Part shown: positions 1 to 5,623 of the stretch, one piece after another
Numbering within the stretch: the stretch's first letter is position 1
Layout: each line of letters begins with the position of its first letter
Assembly: GCA_001803565.1 (NCBI GenBank)
Contig: MHDQ01000160.1
Span: 1 to 5,623, forward strand
Direction of reading: 5' to 3'
Length of the DNA: 5,623 bases
Source: Nitrospinae bacterium RIFCSPLOWO2_12_FULL_45_22
GTDB taxonomy: Bacteria > 2-12-FULL-45-22
Position numbers and translations under genes: made by a program
Notes under the pieces: model-generated
The model's database searches: none
What the model saw: the letters and a program-made list of their open reading frames with translations, nothing else
What the model was told of the DNA's origin: nothing

Positions 1-92
1 TGGGAGTTCTATTTTACCCAGAAAACCTTATTTCTTATGCTATTGAGAAAGAACTATTATGAAAATTTACCCACACAAAACTTAGTAGACCC
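1..92. other. Non-homologous left-edge segment, possible mobile-element end or rearrangement junction
   Basis: Read on the minus strand, PHP similarity stops at the YFP codons (93-101). The next bases, GGGTCTACTAAGTTTTGTG, open a stretch with stops in all three minus-strand frames and the direct repeats above. There is no sign of the remaining PHP motifs. The abrupt change fits the end of an inserted element whose body lies left of the window, but no transposase or matching inverted repeat is visible here. Confidence 0.3.
13..84. repeat. Pair of imperfect direct repeats beside the PHP truncation point
   Basis: TTTACCCAGAAAACCTTA at 13-30 and TTTACCCACACAAAACTTA at 66-84 share TTTACCCA, AAAAC and TTA in the same order, 53 bp apart. 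They lie wholly in the stretch that no longer resembles a PHP gene. Repeated short motifs like this occur in the ends of some insertion sequences as transposase binding sites. In an AT-rich stretch this short, chance is also possible. Confidence 0.4.
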
Positions 93-338
93 AGGAAAGT
101 AAGCAGTAACTTCCGTGCTAATAAACACTCCGGGAAGATGCGCTATTTCCAGCGCTCCCTGGATGGTGTTATGATCCGTTATCGTCACATAGTCCATCCC
201 CATCTTTTGGGCAGACTTATAGATAAATTCGGGAGATGTATAACTTTCGGGACAGTTAATTTTTTTGAGCGCCCAAATAGTGGGCTTATTGGAATACTTC
301 GAGTGGACGTGAATATCTGATTTATAAATACGATTCAT
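57..338 (-). CDS. PHP-domain metal-dependent phosphoesterase, truncated N-terminal fragment
   Basis: The 93-residue frame starts at the ATG at 338 behind a strong AGGAGG. It matches the start of a PHP (polymerase and histidinol phosphatase) domain, a metal-dependent phosphoesterase fold. Motif I is DIHVHSKYS (8-16, metal ligands H10 and H12), motif II is VTITDHNT (51-58, D55/H56), and GVFISTEVTAYFP (70-82) has the Glu expected in the next metal site. Complete PHP domains run to about 200 residues or more and need later His and Asp-x-His motifs. These are absent: after YFP the sequence becomes GSTKFCVGKFS and ends at tandem TAA-TAG stops. No alternative frame to the window edge restores the expected continuation, so a single frameshift does not explain the loss. 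The product is probably non-functional, or the gene has been cut by an insertion. Only 9 bp separate it from the methyltransferase stop, whose TAG overlaps the ribosome binding site, so it sits at the tail of the operon. Confidence 0.78.
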   Translation of the reverse strand: MNRIYKSDIHVHSKYSNKPTIWALKKINCPESYTSPEFIYKSAQKMGMDYVTITDHNTIQGALEIAHLPGVFISTEVTAYFPGSTKFCVGKFS

Positions 339-343
339 AGAAA

Positions 344-349
344 CCTCCT
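344..349 (-). promoter_or_regulatory. Ribosome binding site AGGAGG for the PHP fragment
   Basis: A consensus AGGAGG lies 5 nt before the ATG at 338 and overlaps the TAG stop of the methyltransferase (TAGGAGG). Ribosomes ending on the upstream gene would sit on this site, so the two genes are probably translationally coupled. Confidence 0.85.
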
Positions 350-911
350 AATCAGACGCTTCGAAAATAATTAAAGGCGGCACATTAAACAGTTCAAAAC
401 CTGTGTGAATTTCTTCAAAATGTTGTTTTAAATATTTTTTTATACGCGGTGAAAACTGATACACGATGAGCTTTCCTCCTTTCCTTAATACCCCCTTGCT
501 ATGAGCAATAATTTTGTGATTCAGTTCATGATCTGTGAAAGAAAAAGGAATTCCCAGGATTACGTAATCAACAACGCCTATGCCAAGCTGCTTTACGATG
601 CAAGGCAAGTTGATCGCATTATCATAAAATACGAAGACCCGTGCATCGTTAATATGGCGTCGTAAATATTCATAAAAGTCTCTATTGCTTTCTATCAGTA
701 TGAGTTTGGATCCCGGGGACATTTGATTCAAAATAGCGAATGAAAAAACCCCGCTCCCCGGCCCGCATTCCACGATGACATTGTCCCTGGTAAAATCTAT
801 TTTGCCGCATATTTTTCTCACAGCGAAGGACGAAGATGGAGTTACAGAAGCTATTTTCCTGTCTTTCCAATATGTCCTGATGTACTGAAAGGTTTGTCCG
901 ATATTTTTCAT
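348..911 (-). CDS. Phospholipid N-methyltransferase, PmtA-type SAM-dependent
   Basis: This is a class I SAM-dependent methyltransferase of the type that methylates phosphatidylethanolamine toward phosphatidylcholine (PmtA/COG3963-like). Counting from the ATG at 911 the product is 187 residues, usual for the group. An N-terminal aromatic and basic stretch (FQYIRTYWKDRK) and VTPSSSFAVRKI match the family's membrane-facing start and its APSS motif. SAM motif I is IVECGPGSGVFS (about 46-57), followed by LILIES with an acidic end (Glu about 74) for ribose binding, FYDNA (motif II-like Asp about 97), DYVILGIPFSF (family ...SGLPL..), a GGKLIVYQFSP strand, and the C-terminal NVPPLIIFEA (family N.PPA.V). 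A TTG at 914 directly precedes the ATG and could serve as the start. The Shine-Dalgarno is weak for both, so coupling to the Lgt-like gene, whose stop is 27 bp away, is likely. An rRNA adenine methyltransferase (KsgA/Erm) is the main alternative. The psd neighbour, which would supply its substrate, favours a phospholipid role. Confidence 0.85.
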   Translation of the reverse strand: MKNIGQTFQYIRTYWKDRKIASVTPSSSFAVRKICGKIDFTRDNVIVECGPGSGVFSFAILNQMSPGSKLILIESNRDFYEYLRRHINDARVFVFYDNAINLPCIVKQLGIGVVDYVILGIPFSFTDHELNHKIIAHSKGVLRKGGKLIVYQFSPRIKKYLKQHFEEIHTGFELFNVPPLIIFEASD

Positions 912-938
912 CAATCCGATGAGGTGATATTTCGCCAG

Positions 939-1991
939 TTATACCCTGTCTTTATGAACATGAAAGGTGACGGTCGACCCGGTAACCGTACTCCGTCCGG
1001 TATACAGAAAGATGGCAAACCATAATCCAAGCGAAAAGAAAATTACCGCAGGGTTCCAGAGCGATAATAATCCTGCCGTTATCCCGGCTTCCAGAGTCGA
1101 AGCGGACGGCAGGAATGGAATTATTCCCAATGAATAACCTATCGCAATAATTGCCATGATCTGGTAGGTGGAAATTTTTCCACCGCCTCTGTAATCCGCC
1201 CTCAATACCTCAGAAAAAGACCGCCATGCCTGCGTTACTATCATGGTCATAATAAAGGCGGTAATATAATAAGACTTCAGGAAAAGGAATGTGCCAATGA
1301 TACCCGTCGTGATGTATAATACGGCTGTAATTGCCTGGACCGGTATGACCTTCACACCATCCAAACCACTTTCATAAGCAATTTTTTTCGTCTTCCCTGA
1401 GAACATAAAACAATAATTATGAAACAGCTTTTGTATCAGATTGTGGCTGCGGGAAAGTGGTTTCCCATAGCAGCAGCCAAAACTAATGCATGCGAGACGC
1501 CCCATTCCTTCCCCGAAGGCGTAAGAAATAATGAAGGCGGCAAGCGCCGGTATTTGAGGGATATAATAACCCGTCTTTGCTCCTACGGTCATGTTTATGA
1601 ACGAGAGAACCCATGGCGCGATGAGAATTCCTAAAAAAGACGCGCCGCCAATGGTAAAGGTGTGTGATTTCTTTTCCACGACCCGAGCGATGAACCTTGA
1701 TGCAGGAACACAAATGAGCAATATGGTTACTATCGTGGTGAAGATACCGATCAATGGAACCTTTATGGTTCCCATGAGGATGAGCATAATGGATATGGCA
1801 GCCACATAGGCATTGGCGGAAAACAAACCGTAATAGGTTAAATTGATGCCTTTCCAACGGCCTGATTCGTCTCTCGAAATTGGCATGGAGGCAATAATTT
1901 GCCACCCTTCACCGGGCAGAGTCTTAAACCCCCATCTTAAAAATAATAGAAAAAACACTGCGAGCGAGAAAATGAACAATCCATTCTGCAT
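939..1991 (-). CDS. Divergent Lgt-family membrane protein (prolipoprotein diacylglyceryl transferase-like)
   Basis: Lgt moves a diacylglyceryl group from phosphatidylglycerol to the lipobox cysteine of prolipoproteins in the inner membrane. This 350-residue product is very hydrophobic, with about seven or more likely membrane segments (for example near residues 5-20, 55-75, 78-97, 115-133, 145-162, 218-238, 275-292 and 303-330). It carries the Lgt signature in diverged form: GRLACISFGCCYGKP (164-178, with R165 matching the essential Arg), IPVQ (216-219, in place of HPTQ), and RSFSEVLRADYRG (257-269, with R257, E261 and the R-x-D-Y-R tail). The segment matching the GG..HGG loop reads GGASFLGILI (115-124), with Leu where E. 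coli Lgt has its important His. The 200s also hold an insertion rich in Lys and aromatic residues. Lgt superfamily membership is well supported, but canonical lipoprotein activity is not: it could be a paralogue with another lipid or acceptor. The start is the ATG at 1991, served by GGAGGAG six bases upstream. Confidence 0.82.
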   Translation of the reverse strand: MQNGLFIFSLAVFFLLFLRWGFKTLPGEGWQIIASMPISRDESGRWKGINLTYYGLFSANAYVAAISIMLILMGTIKVPLIGIFTTIVTILLICVPASRFIARVVEKKSHTFTIGGASFLGILIAPWVLSFINMTVGAKTGYYIPQIPALAAFIISYAFGEGMGRLACISFGCCYGKPLSRSHNLIQKLFHNYCFMFSGKTKKIAYESGLDGVKVIPVQAITAVLYITTGIIGTFLFLKSYYITAFIMTMIVTQAWRSFSEVLRADYRGGGKISTYQIMAIIAIGYSLGIIPFLPSASTLEAGITAGLLSLWNPAVIFFSLGLWFAIFLYTGRSTVTGSTVTFHVHKDRV

Positions 1992-1997
1992 AAAATA

Positions 1998-2004
1998 CTC
2001 CTCC
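1998..2004 (-). promoter_or_regulatory. Ribosome binding site GGAGGAG for the Lgt-like gene
   Basis: GGAGGAG ends 6 nt before the ATG at 1991 and is one of the strongest Shine-Dalgarno matches in the window. It supports that start and suggests independent initiation, as expected after the 62-bp gap. Confidence 0.85.
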
Positions 2005-2032
2005 GACTTGTTTATTTTTTAACGTGGTCTTA

Positions 2033-2050
2033 CAATAATTCCCTTTATTG
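2033..2050. repeat. Small AT-rich inverted repeat in the gap before the Lgt-like gene
   Basis: CAATAA and TTATTG form a perfect 6-bp inverted repeat around a 6-nt loop, in the 62-bp gap between the small helical protein and the Lgt-like gene. The stem has a single C-G pair and no following T-run in the right position, so it is not a convincing terminator. It could be a weak hairpin, a processing site, or chance. Confidence 0.3.
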
Positions 2051-2053
2051 AAA

Positions 2054-2338
2054 TCATTTTCCTGAAAGGTGATAAAGCTTTGCTTTCAATGTGTTCAACG
2101 TGTTTATTTCTTCCAAGATATCGTTTAAGGGTTTTTCTAAAGACTCAGGACGGGAATCTTTGAGATAAACCATTTCTGCGACCGATTGAACTCTGTCAAA
2201 TAGTACGCCAAGCGATTCTTGCATACCTCGTGATACAGAGGCAATAATTCCTTTGTAATCGTTAATAACCTTTTGAAATCCTTCCACATTTCTATTTAAC
2301 TCCGATATTGCAGTTTTCAATTCAATGGGTTTTTGCAT
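2054..2338 (-). CDS. Small helical protein of unknown function (94 aa)
   Basis: I do not recognise this family. The frame is open further upstream into psd, but I chose the ATG at 2336-2338. It is preceded at 7 nt by GGAGA (2346-2350), it lies just after the psd stop, and the longer version would add about 39 Arg/Trp/Phe-rich residues that look like out-of-frame psd translation. The 94-residue product begins MQKPIELKTAISELNRN. It is charged, has almost no proline apart from a break near RPESLEKP, and shows heptad-like spacing of Leu, Ile and Val. This suggests two amphipathic helices or a short coiled coil. There is no signal peptide and no membrane span. The layout is loosely like small phasin-like or structural helical proteins, but I see no diagnostic motif. 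Its place between psd and the Lgt-like gene suggests an accessory or scaffold role in the same membrane process, by inference only. Confidence 0.7.
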   Translation of the reverse strand: MQKPIELKTAISELNRNVEGFQKVINDYKGIIASVSRGMQESLGVLFDRVQSVAEMVYLKDSRPESLEKPLNDILEEINTLNTLKAKLYHLSGK

Positions 2339-2345
2339 AATTTTA

Positions 2346-2350
2346 TCTCC
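2346..2350 (-). promoter_or_regulatory. Ribosome binding site GGAGA deciding the start of the small helical protein
   Basis: GGAGA sits 7 nt upstream of the ATG at 2338, in the gap after the psd stop. It favours the 94-residue product over an upstream in-frame start inside psd that has no reason to be used. Confidence 0.7.
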
Positions 2351-2384
2351 GTCTCCACAAAAATCTGAAGGGAAAAAACGCCCT

Positions 2385-3386
2385 CTACCGAATATCAACA
2401 ATATGAGCAATGAGGGAGCGAACCGTAACCTCCGTCTCCACCAGCGGCATTCCAAAACCCTTAGAGAAGCGGCTTTCTACGCCCGGAGAGAACATATTTC
2501 GAATTAAATCTTCCGCAAATCTTACCCGTCCTTTTTGAAAGATAATCACAGTAGTGCTGCTGCCGGGACGATACAGGCTTTTGGGAAGGCCTTTCTTAAG
2601 AAACATGCCTGTGTTTACCGCCTTCGGGGCGTCATATTTTTCTTCACTATAGCGCTGAACGACTTTACCGATCATCAGGGCGACAATTTCAATCATTGCC
2701 ACAAAACCCGCCCTTGACCCGTTTGGAACGTCAGTGTCAATAATGGTAACCACTCTTTTATTCTTTGAATACGGAGACACCATAGTCACCACCGCTCCCG
2801 GATTACAGGCGTGGTAGTTGCCGTCTAATTCGTAAATATCAACAACTTTTCCTGCTACCGACGTATGGTTGTAATGATACTTCTCCGGTGTTAATCGGAA
2901 TATCGCAAAATTTCCATCCAAAAAAGCGTTAAGCCATTGTCTCTTATCCAAACCGAAGAGCTCTTCGTAACTAAAAAACTTGTTTTTCAGGCGCAGGGCT
3001 GACGTCTCGTAAAATGAACCAAGAATGACCCGTGAATCCGAGGGAGAAACGATTGCGCGCGGATCCTCCGGCATTGGGCGGCATTCCCAATAGCATATTT
3101 TCCTTTCGAATATTTTTTCGTACGTGTCCAGATTGTTTGGATCATCCACACACTCATCGGGATTAATGCCGATTGACCGGAAAACAGCCCTTTTCCTCAG
3201 GATAGTATGGTAATTGAGGTATCCGAGCAAACTCGACCCCCAGGCGCTTGTGATTGTCCTGAAAATCGCCGGCGCATGTTCCCTGGCGTGGGAGTAAAGA
3301 AATTTGACGGCGGCATCCGCGTAAAGCCGTTCCGTGCAAACCCTGCCGCTATCTCGCTGGATATACTGGTGTTTTATTGAAAACAT
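2385..3386 (-). CDS. psd: Phosphatidylserine decarboxylase proenzyme
   Basis: This enzyme decarboxylates phosphatidylserine to phosphatidylethanolamine at the inner membrane. It is made as a proenzyme that cuts itself between Gly and Ser, and the Ser becomes the pyruvoyl cofactor. The 333-residue product shows the family landmarks in order: SPSD (residues 114-117; D117 matches the Asp of the usual SPADG motif), FSYEELFG (138-145), a YHYNH motif (170-174, with both His of the usual YHxxH) followed by AGKV, the NKRVVTIIDTD strand (209-219; family NERV), and RPGSSTTVIIF (273-283). G275-S276 is the predicted processing site, which would give a large beta chain and a C-terminal alpha chain of about 58 residues. 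The length suits the longer bacterial PSDs. The ATG at 3386 is the only usable start: an in-frame stop lies at 3435-3437 with no ATG or GTG between. Its purine-rich GGGAG touches the ATG, an unusually close spacing. The gene overlaps the upstream large gene by 38 bp. Confidence 0.93.
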   Translation of the reverse strand: MFSIKHQYIQRDSGRVCTERLYADAAVKFLYSHAREHAPAIFRTITSAWGSSLLGYLNYHTILRKRAVFRSIGINPDECVDDPNNLDTYEKIFERKICYWECRPMPEDPRAIVSPSDSRVILGSFYETSALRLKNKFFSYEELFGLDKRQWLNAFLDGNFAIFRLTPEKYHYNHTSVAGKVVDIYELDGNYHACNPGAVVTMVSPYSKNKRVVTIIDTDVPNGSRAGFVAMIEIVALMIGKVVQRYSEEKYDAPKAVNTGMFLKKGLPKSLYRPGSSTTVIIFQKGRVRFAEDLIRNMFSPGVESRFSKGFGMPLVETEVTVRSLIAHIVDIR

Positions 3387-5623
3387 CTCCCTTTGTTTGC
3401 TCCATAAGTGTTTTGGATTGTTTGGTATCGTAGTCTAAGATAATCAGTATAAGATAAATAAGCTTCCTTAAATCATCTTCCGGCACGATTTCCGCTGCCA
3501 CATCATTTTTGATAGCATCAAGATATTCCAGCGGATTCTTATCCTTGAGAATCTTGTGAATTGACTCTTTATACACTTCGTTATCTATACCCATACGGGC
3601 GCTATACAATTCAGCGAGCCCCTTTTCTAAAATTTGGAAAGCCTCAAGTAAATGAAATTTCTTTAGGCGGTTACGATAATACCTCTCCGCAGCCTGATTA
3701 AACTCATCGGCTTGCACATTCATGGGAGATTTAACACCCAGTTCATCAAGAATTTCCCGGGTTAATTTTCCAACTACAGAGTATTTATCCGGATTGTCCA
3801 GCCTCTGTTGTAAATCTTCCATGGTTTCCTTCACGTTTAACATTTCTATCAGGTCAGCCGCATCATTCTGGAGAACTTTCATCAATGCCTTGCAATATTC
3901 GGTATTATATATCCGCAAATATCCGGGATATCTGCGGCTGGGGCGCACCCTTTTTATCTGTTCCACAATCTTTCTCAGAAATAAATTACCGGTATCTTTG
4001 CGAATGAAAAACGTGGGGATTCCGATGGCCGCTCCAAAAAATATCTGCCGGCGTTCGCTTTCCACGATGGGTTCGTCTGGTATATGCCGGTGGGTAAGCT
4101 TACCCTCTACGATATATTTGAATGCCAATGCATTCAGGAGCATTTGTAGATCAACAGCCCTGCCCATGTCTGCCTCAAGACTCGAAAAAAGACTGTAGTA
4201 CCGCCCTTCAAAACCTGAAAAACCCATAGCTTCAAATTCTCTTAATCTGTACAAGAGGTAAGGCGGCATCCTGGTATCGAATATCCCAAGATCGGAAAGG
4301 TCTTTCTTTAGTCTTGTACCGTTACCGGCCATTCCATTTAATGCCGGGCTCTGATCCGTGCTTAACAGCGCCACAAAGTAATCAATCAAACGAAAGTCGG
4401 GGACAAAATCTCCTTTCAACTGAAAGACCGTGCTAATCAATTTATCAAGCCATATTGGTCCAAATGGCGTAATCGGGCCACCAAGAAATTTCAGGTTGGC
4501 TTTTTTCTTCCATCTTCGCCAGATCATACGCAAATGAGTATAATCGAGTTCATGAGGAAGGAATCCTAAGGCCTTTTCCGGTCGAAAATCAGTAAAATCC
4601 AGCCGGTACGGGGCTGCGCTATAGGTTCCAACAAAAAGCGGCAGAAAATGTTCAACCATTTTAATAACCAGGTCGCCGAGATATTTTTCATGCGCCTTGG
4701 TAAATCCGGAAGATTTATCCTGAAGATAATTAGATAATTTTATACTGCCTAAACTTATGTGCGTCCCGTTGTTTGCAAGACTGATATTTGACGTGTTGGG
4801 CAACACCACGAGGTTATTGGTGATAATATCGGCCTCTCTCAGCTTTGCCACTGCGTTCAATTGGCTGCGGCTCAAGACCTGATGACACAGATGCATATAA
4901 TTGTATTTAGCCTCTCCTATATCCCAGCCTGAGAGACATGGATTTATAAACAATTCCCGGTAAAAGGAGTCTGAAATAATCTCATTGAGCTTCTTCTGTC
5001 GTATAGGCGGGTGCGTCGAGAAATAAACCTTCACCGCTTGACCCCTTGCCCTGAGCAGAAACTTCTCATTGGCATACATTGCCAATAGTTGTGTTAGCAG
5101 GTATCTCTTTGATGTTTCTCTTGCTATTGCCTTGCCCATGCCTGTTTCTTGCCGTAAAGGAGTTACATGAAACGAAAAGGTTTCAGGCGAAGTATTATCA
5201 TTAAGAAAATGATGCATGACTCTTTCCCCGGACTGTCGAGCTATATCAGGAATAGCGCTTTGCGAGCCAATGACGTCTGCAAGGGAAAGTTTGAGAAGAT
5301 AGCTGGCCGGGATACGGACAAACTCCTCGCCATTTTCGTAAAAAATGAACTTGTGAATATCCGCCCTTGGCTCACTGTAAGGGTCTTTTTTATCAGAGCG
5401 TAGATCACCGTTGAATACGGCGCTGGCAAATTGGCACAAAGCCCTGCGTGGAAATTTCACCCAGCTATTTTCCCAGACATTTTCTGTATTGTCGTTGAGG
5501 AATTTTTCAATATCCGTAATAACCGTTTTCGGCGCGTCTCCTGCAGCGGCACGTTTTATAATATTTCTAAAATAATTAGATTGCTCTATCGTTATCGGAA
5601 GATCAACGTTGTGTTTCTTCCCT
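3349..5623 (-). CDS. Large hypothetical protein, C-terminal 757 residues (5' end off-window)
   Basis: I do not recognise this protein's family. The frame has no stop between position 5623 and its stop at 3349-3351. A GTG at 5458-5460 could be taken as a start, but the frame continues upstream of it through 54 more sense codons (GKKHNVDLPITIEQ... at the edge), so that codon is probably an internal valine and the true start lies to the right. The visible part looks soluble and alpha-rich. Its only strongly hydrophobic stretch is a short one near the C-terminus (LIYLILIILDY, about 3415-3460), too short to call a membrane span with confidence. Segments that look conserved are an Asn-rich stretch (NTSNISLANNGTHISLGS, near 4750-4800), a basic Trp-containing patch (RMIWRRWKKK, near 4500-4530) and a GGPITPFGPIW loop just after it. 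The last 38 bp overlap the psd start, which suggests translational coupling and a shared role in membrane-lipid metabolism. That role is inferred from position only. Confidence 0.85.
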   Translation of the reverse strand, partial: GKKHNVDLPITIEQSNYFRNIIKRAAAGDAPKTVITDIEKFLNDNTENVWENSWVKFPRRALCQFASAVFNGDLRSDKKDPYSEPRADIHKFIFYENGEEFVRIPASYLLKLSLADVIGSQSAIPDIARQSGERVMHHFLNDNTSPETFSFHVTPLRQETGMGKAIARETSKRYLLTQLLAMYANEKFLLRARGQAVKVYFSTHPPIRQKKLNEIISDSFYRELFINPCLSGWDIGEAKYNYMHLCHQVLSRSQLNAVAKLREADIITNNLVVLPNTSNISLANNGTHISLGSIKLSNYLQDKSSGFTKAHEKYLGDLVIKMVEHFLPLFVGTYSAAPYRLDFTDFRPEKALGFLPHELDYTHLRMIWRRWKKKANLKFLGGPITPFGPIWLDKLISTVFQLKGDFVPDFRLIDYFVALLSTDQSPALNGMAGNGTRLKKDLSDLGIFDTRMPPYLLYRLREFEAMGFSGFEGRYYSLFSSLEADMGRAVDLQMLLNALAFKYIVEGKLTHRHIPDEPIVESERRQIFFGAAIGIPTFFIRKDTGNLFLRKIVEQIKRVRPSRRYPGYLRIYNTEYCKALMKVLQNDAADLIEMLNVKETMEDLQQRLDNPDKYSVVGKLTREILDELGVKSPMNVQADEFNQAAERYYRNRLKKFHLLEAFQILEKGLAELYSARMGIDNEVYKESIHKILKDKNPLEYLDAIKNDVAAEIVPEDDLRKLIYLILIILDYDTKQSKTLMEQTKGDVFNKTPVYPAR
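3387..3391 (-). promoter_or_regulatory. Abutting Shine-Dalgarno-like GGGAG at psd start
   Basis: AAAGGGAG runs straight into the ATG at 3386 with no spacer, closer than the usual 5-9 nt. Since psd has no other in-frame start, initiation probably depends on ribosomes arriving from the overlapping upstream gene. Confidence 0.45.

Noticed and set aside
138-320. Plus-strand 60-codon ORF opposite the PHP fragment
   Set aside because: It is antisense to a frame with conserved PHP motifs and has no support of its own.
1483-1905. Minus-strand 140-codon ORF inside the Lgt-like gene
   Set aside because: It is a His/Arg/Cys-rich shadow frame of the Lgt-like gene, whose own frame carries clear family motifs and membrane segments.
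1992-2053. Possible internal promoter (TTGTAA with an A/T-rich block) before the Lgt-like gene
   Set aside because: No -10 hexamer lies at a 16-18 nt spacing from the TTGTAA. The region is simply AT-rich.
2370-2386. AGGG-CGTTTTTT-CCCT palindrome just after psd as a terminator
   Set aside because: The stem is only 4 bp and the T-run is in the loop rather than after the stem, so it lacks the form of an intrinsic terminator.
2339-2455. N-terminal extension of the small protein (start at 2455)
   Set aside because: It lies mostly inside psd in another frame, is rich in Trp, Arg and Phe, and bypasses the well-placed GGAGA and ATG at 2338.
3722-4198. Plus-strand ORF of 158 codons opposite the large gene
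   Set aside because: It is antisense to an uninterrupted minus-strand gene. Its translation is Ser/Arg/Ile-rich with no domain, and it has no context of its own.
1-5623. tRNA, rRNA, CRISPR array or riboswitch
   Set aside because: I saw no spaced identical repeats, no rRNA-like conserved stretches and no cloverleaf-like arrangement. Coding sequence fills nearly all of the window.

Overview
All recognisable genes in this window lie on the minus strand and read from right to left as one tightly packed, operon-like run. In transcription order they are: (1) the C-terminal 757 residues of a large protein of unknown function, whose start lies beyond the right edge; (2) a phosphatidylserine decarboxylase (psd); (3) a small helical protein of unknown function; (4) a divergent Lgt-family (prolipoprotein diacylglyceryl transferase-like) integral membrane protein; (5) a PmtA-type phospholipid N-methyltransferase; (6) a 93-residue truncated PHP-domain phosphoesterase. 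Gene junctions are short or overlapping: a 38-bp overlap, then gaps of 46-47, 62, about 27 and 9 bp. I see no convincing promoter or terminator between the genes, so the promoter is probably off-window to the right.

The common theme is membrane phospholipid chemistry. Psd makes phosphatidylethanolamine (PE) from phosphatidylserine. The methyltransferase could convert PE to mono-, di- or trimethylated PE (phosphatidylcholine). Lgt enzymes use phosphatidylglycerol as diacylglyceryl donor. The big protein overlaps psd translationally and the small helical protein sits between psd and the Lgt-like gene, so both are candidates for partners in the same membrane-lipid function. That link is inference from gene order only.

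The leftmost ~92 bp do not look like the rest of a PHP gene. The PHP reading frame loses family resemblance after its first ~82 residues, runs into tandem stops, and no other frame restores it. The same stretch carries a pair of imperfect direct repeats. One explanation is that a mobile element or other rearrangement junction has cut the PHP gene near position 90-92.

The organism looks like a bacterium of moderate GC content with good AGGAGG-type ribosome binding sites. Psd, a PmtA-type methyltransferase and an Lgt-like enzyme fit a didermal (Gram-negative type) bacterium. The PHP protein's N-terminus resembles proteins I associate with Planctomycetes and deltaproteobacteria-like groups, but this placement is weak. 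The plus strand has only short ORFs that shadow the minus-strand genes.
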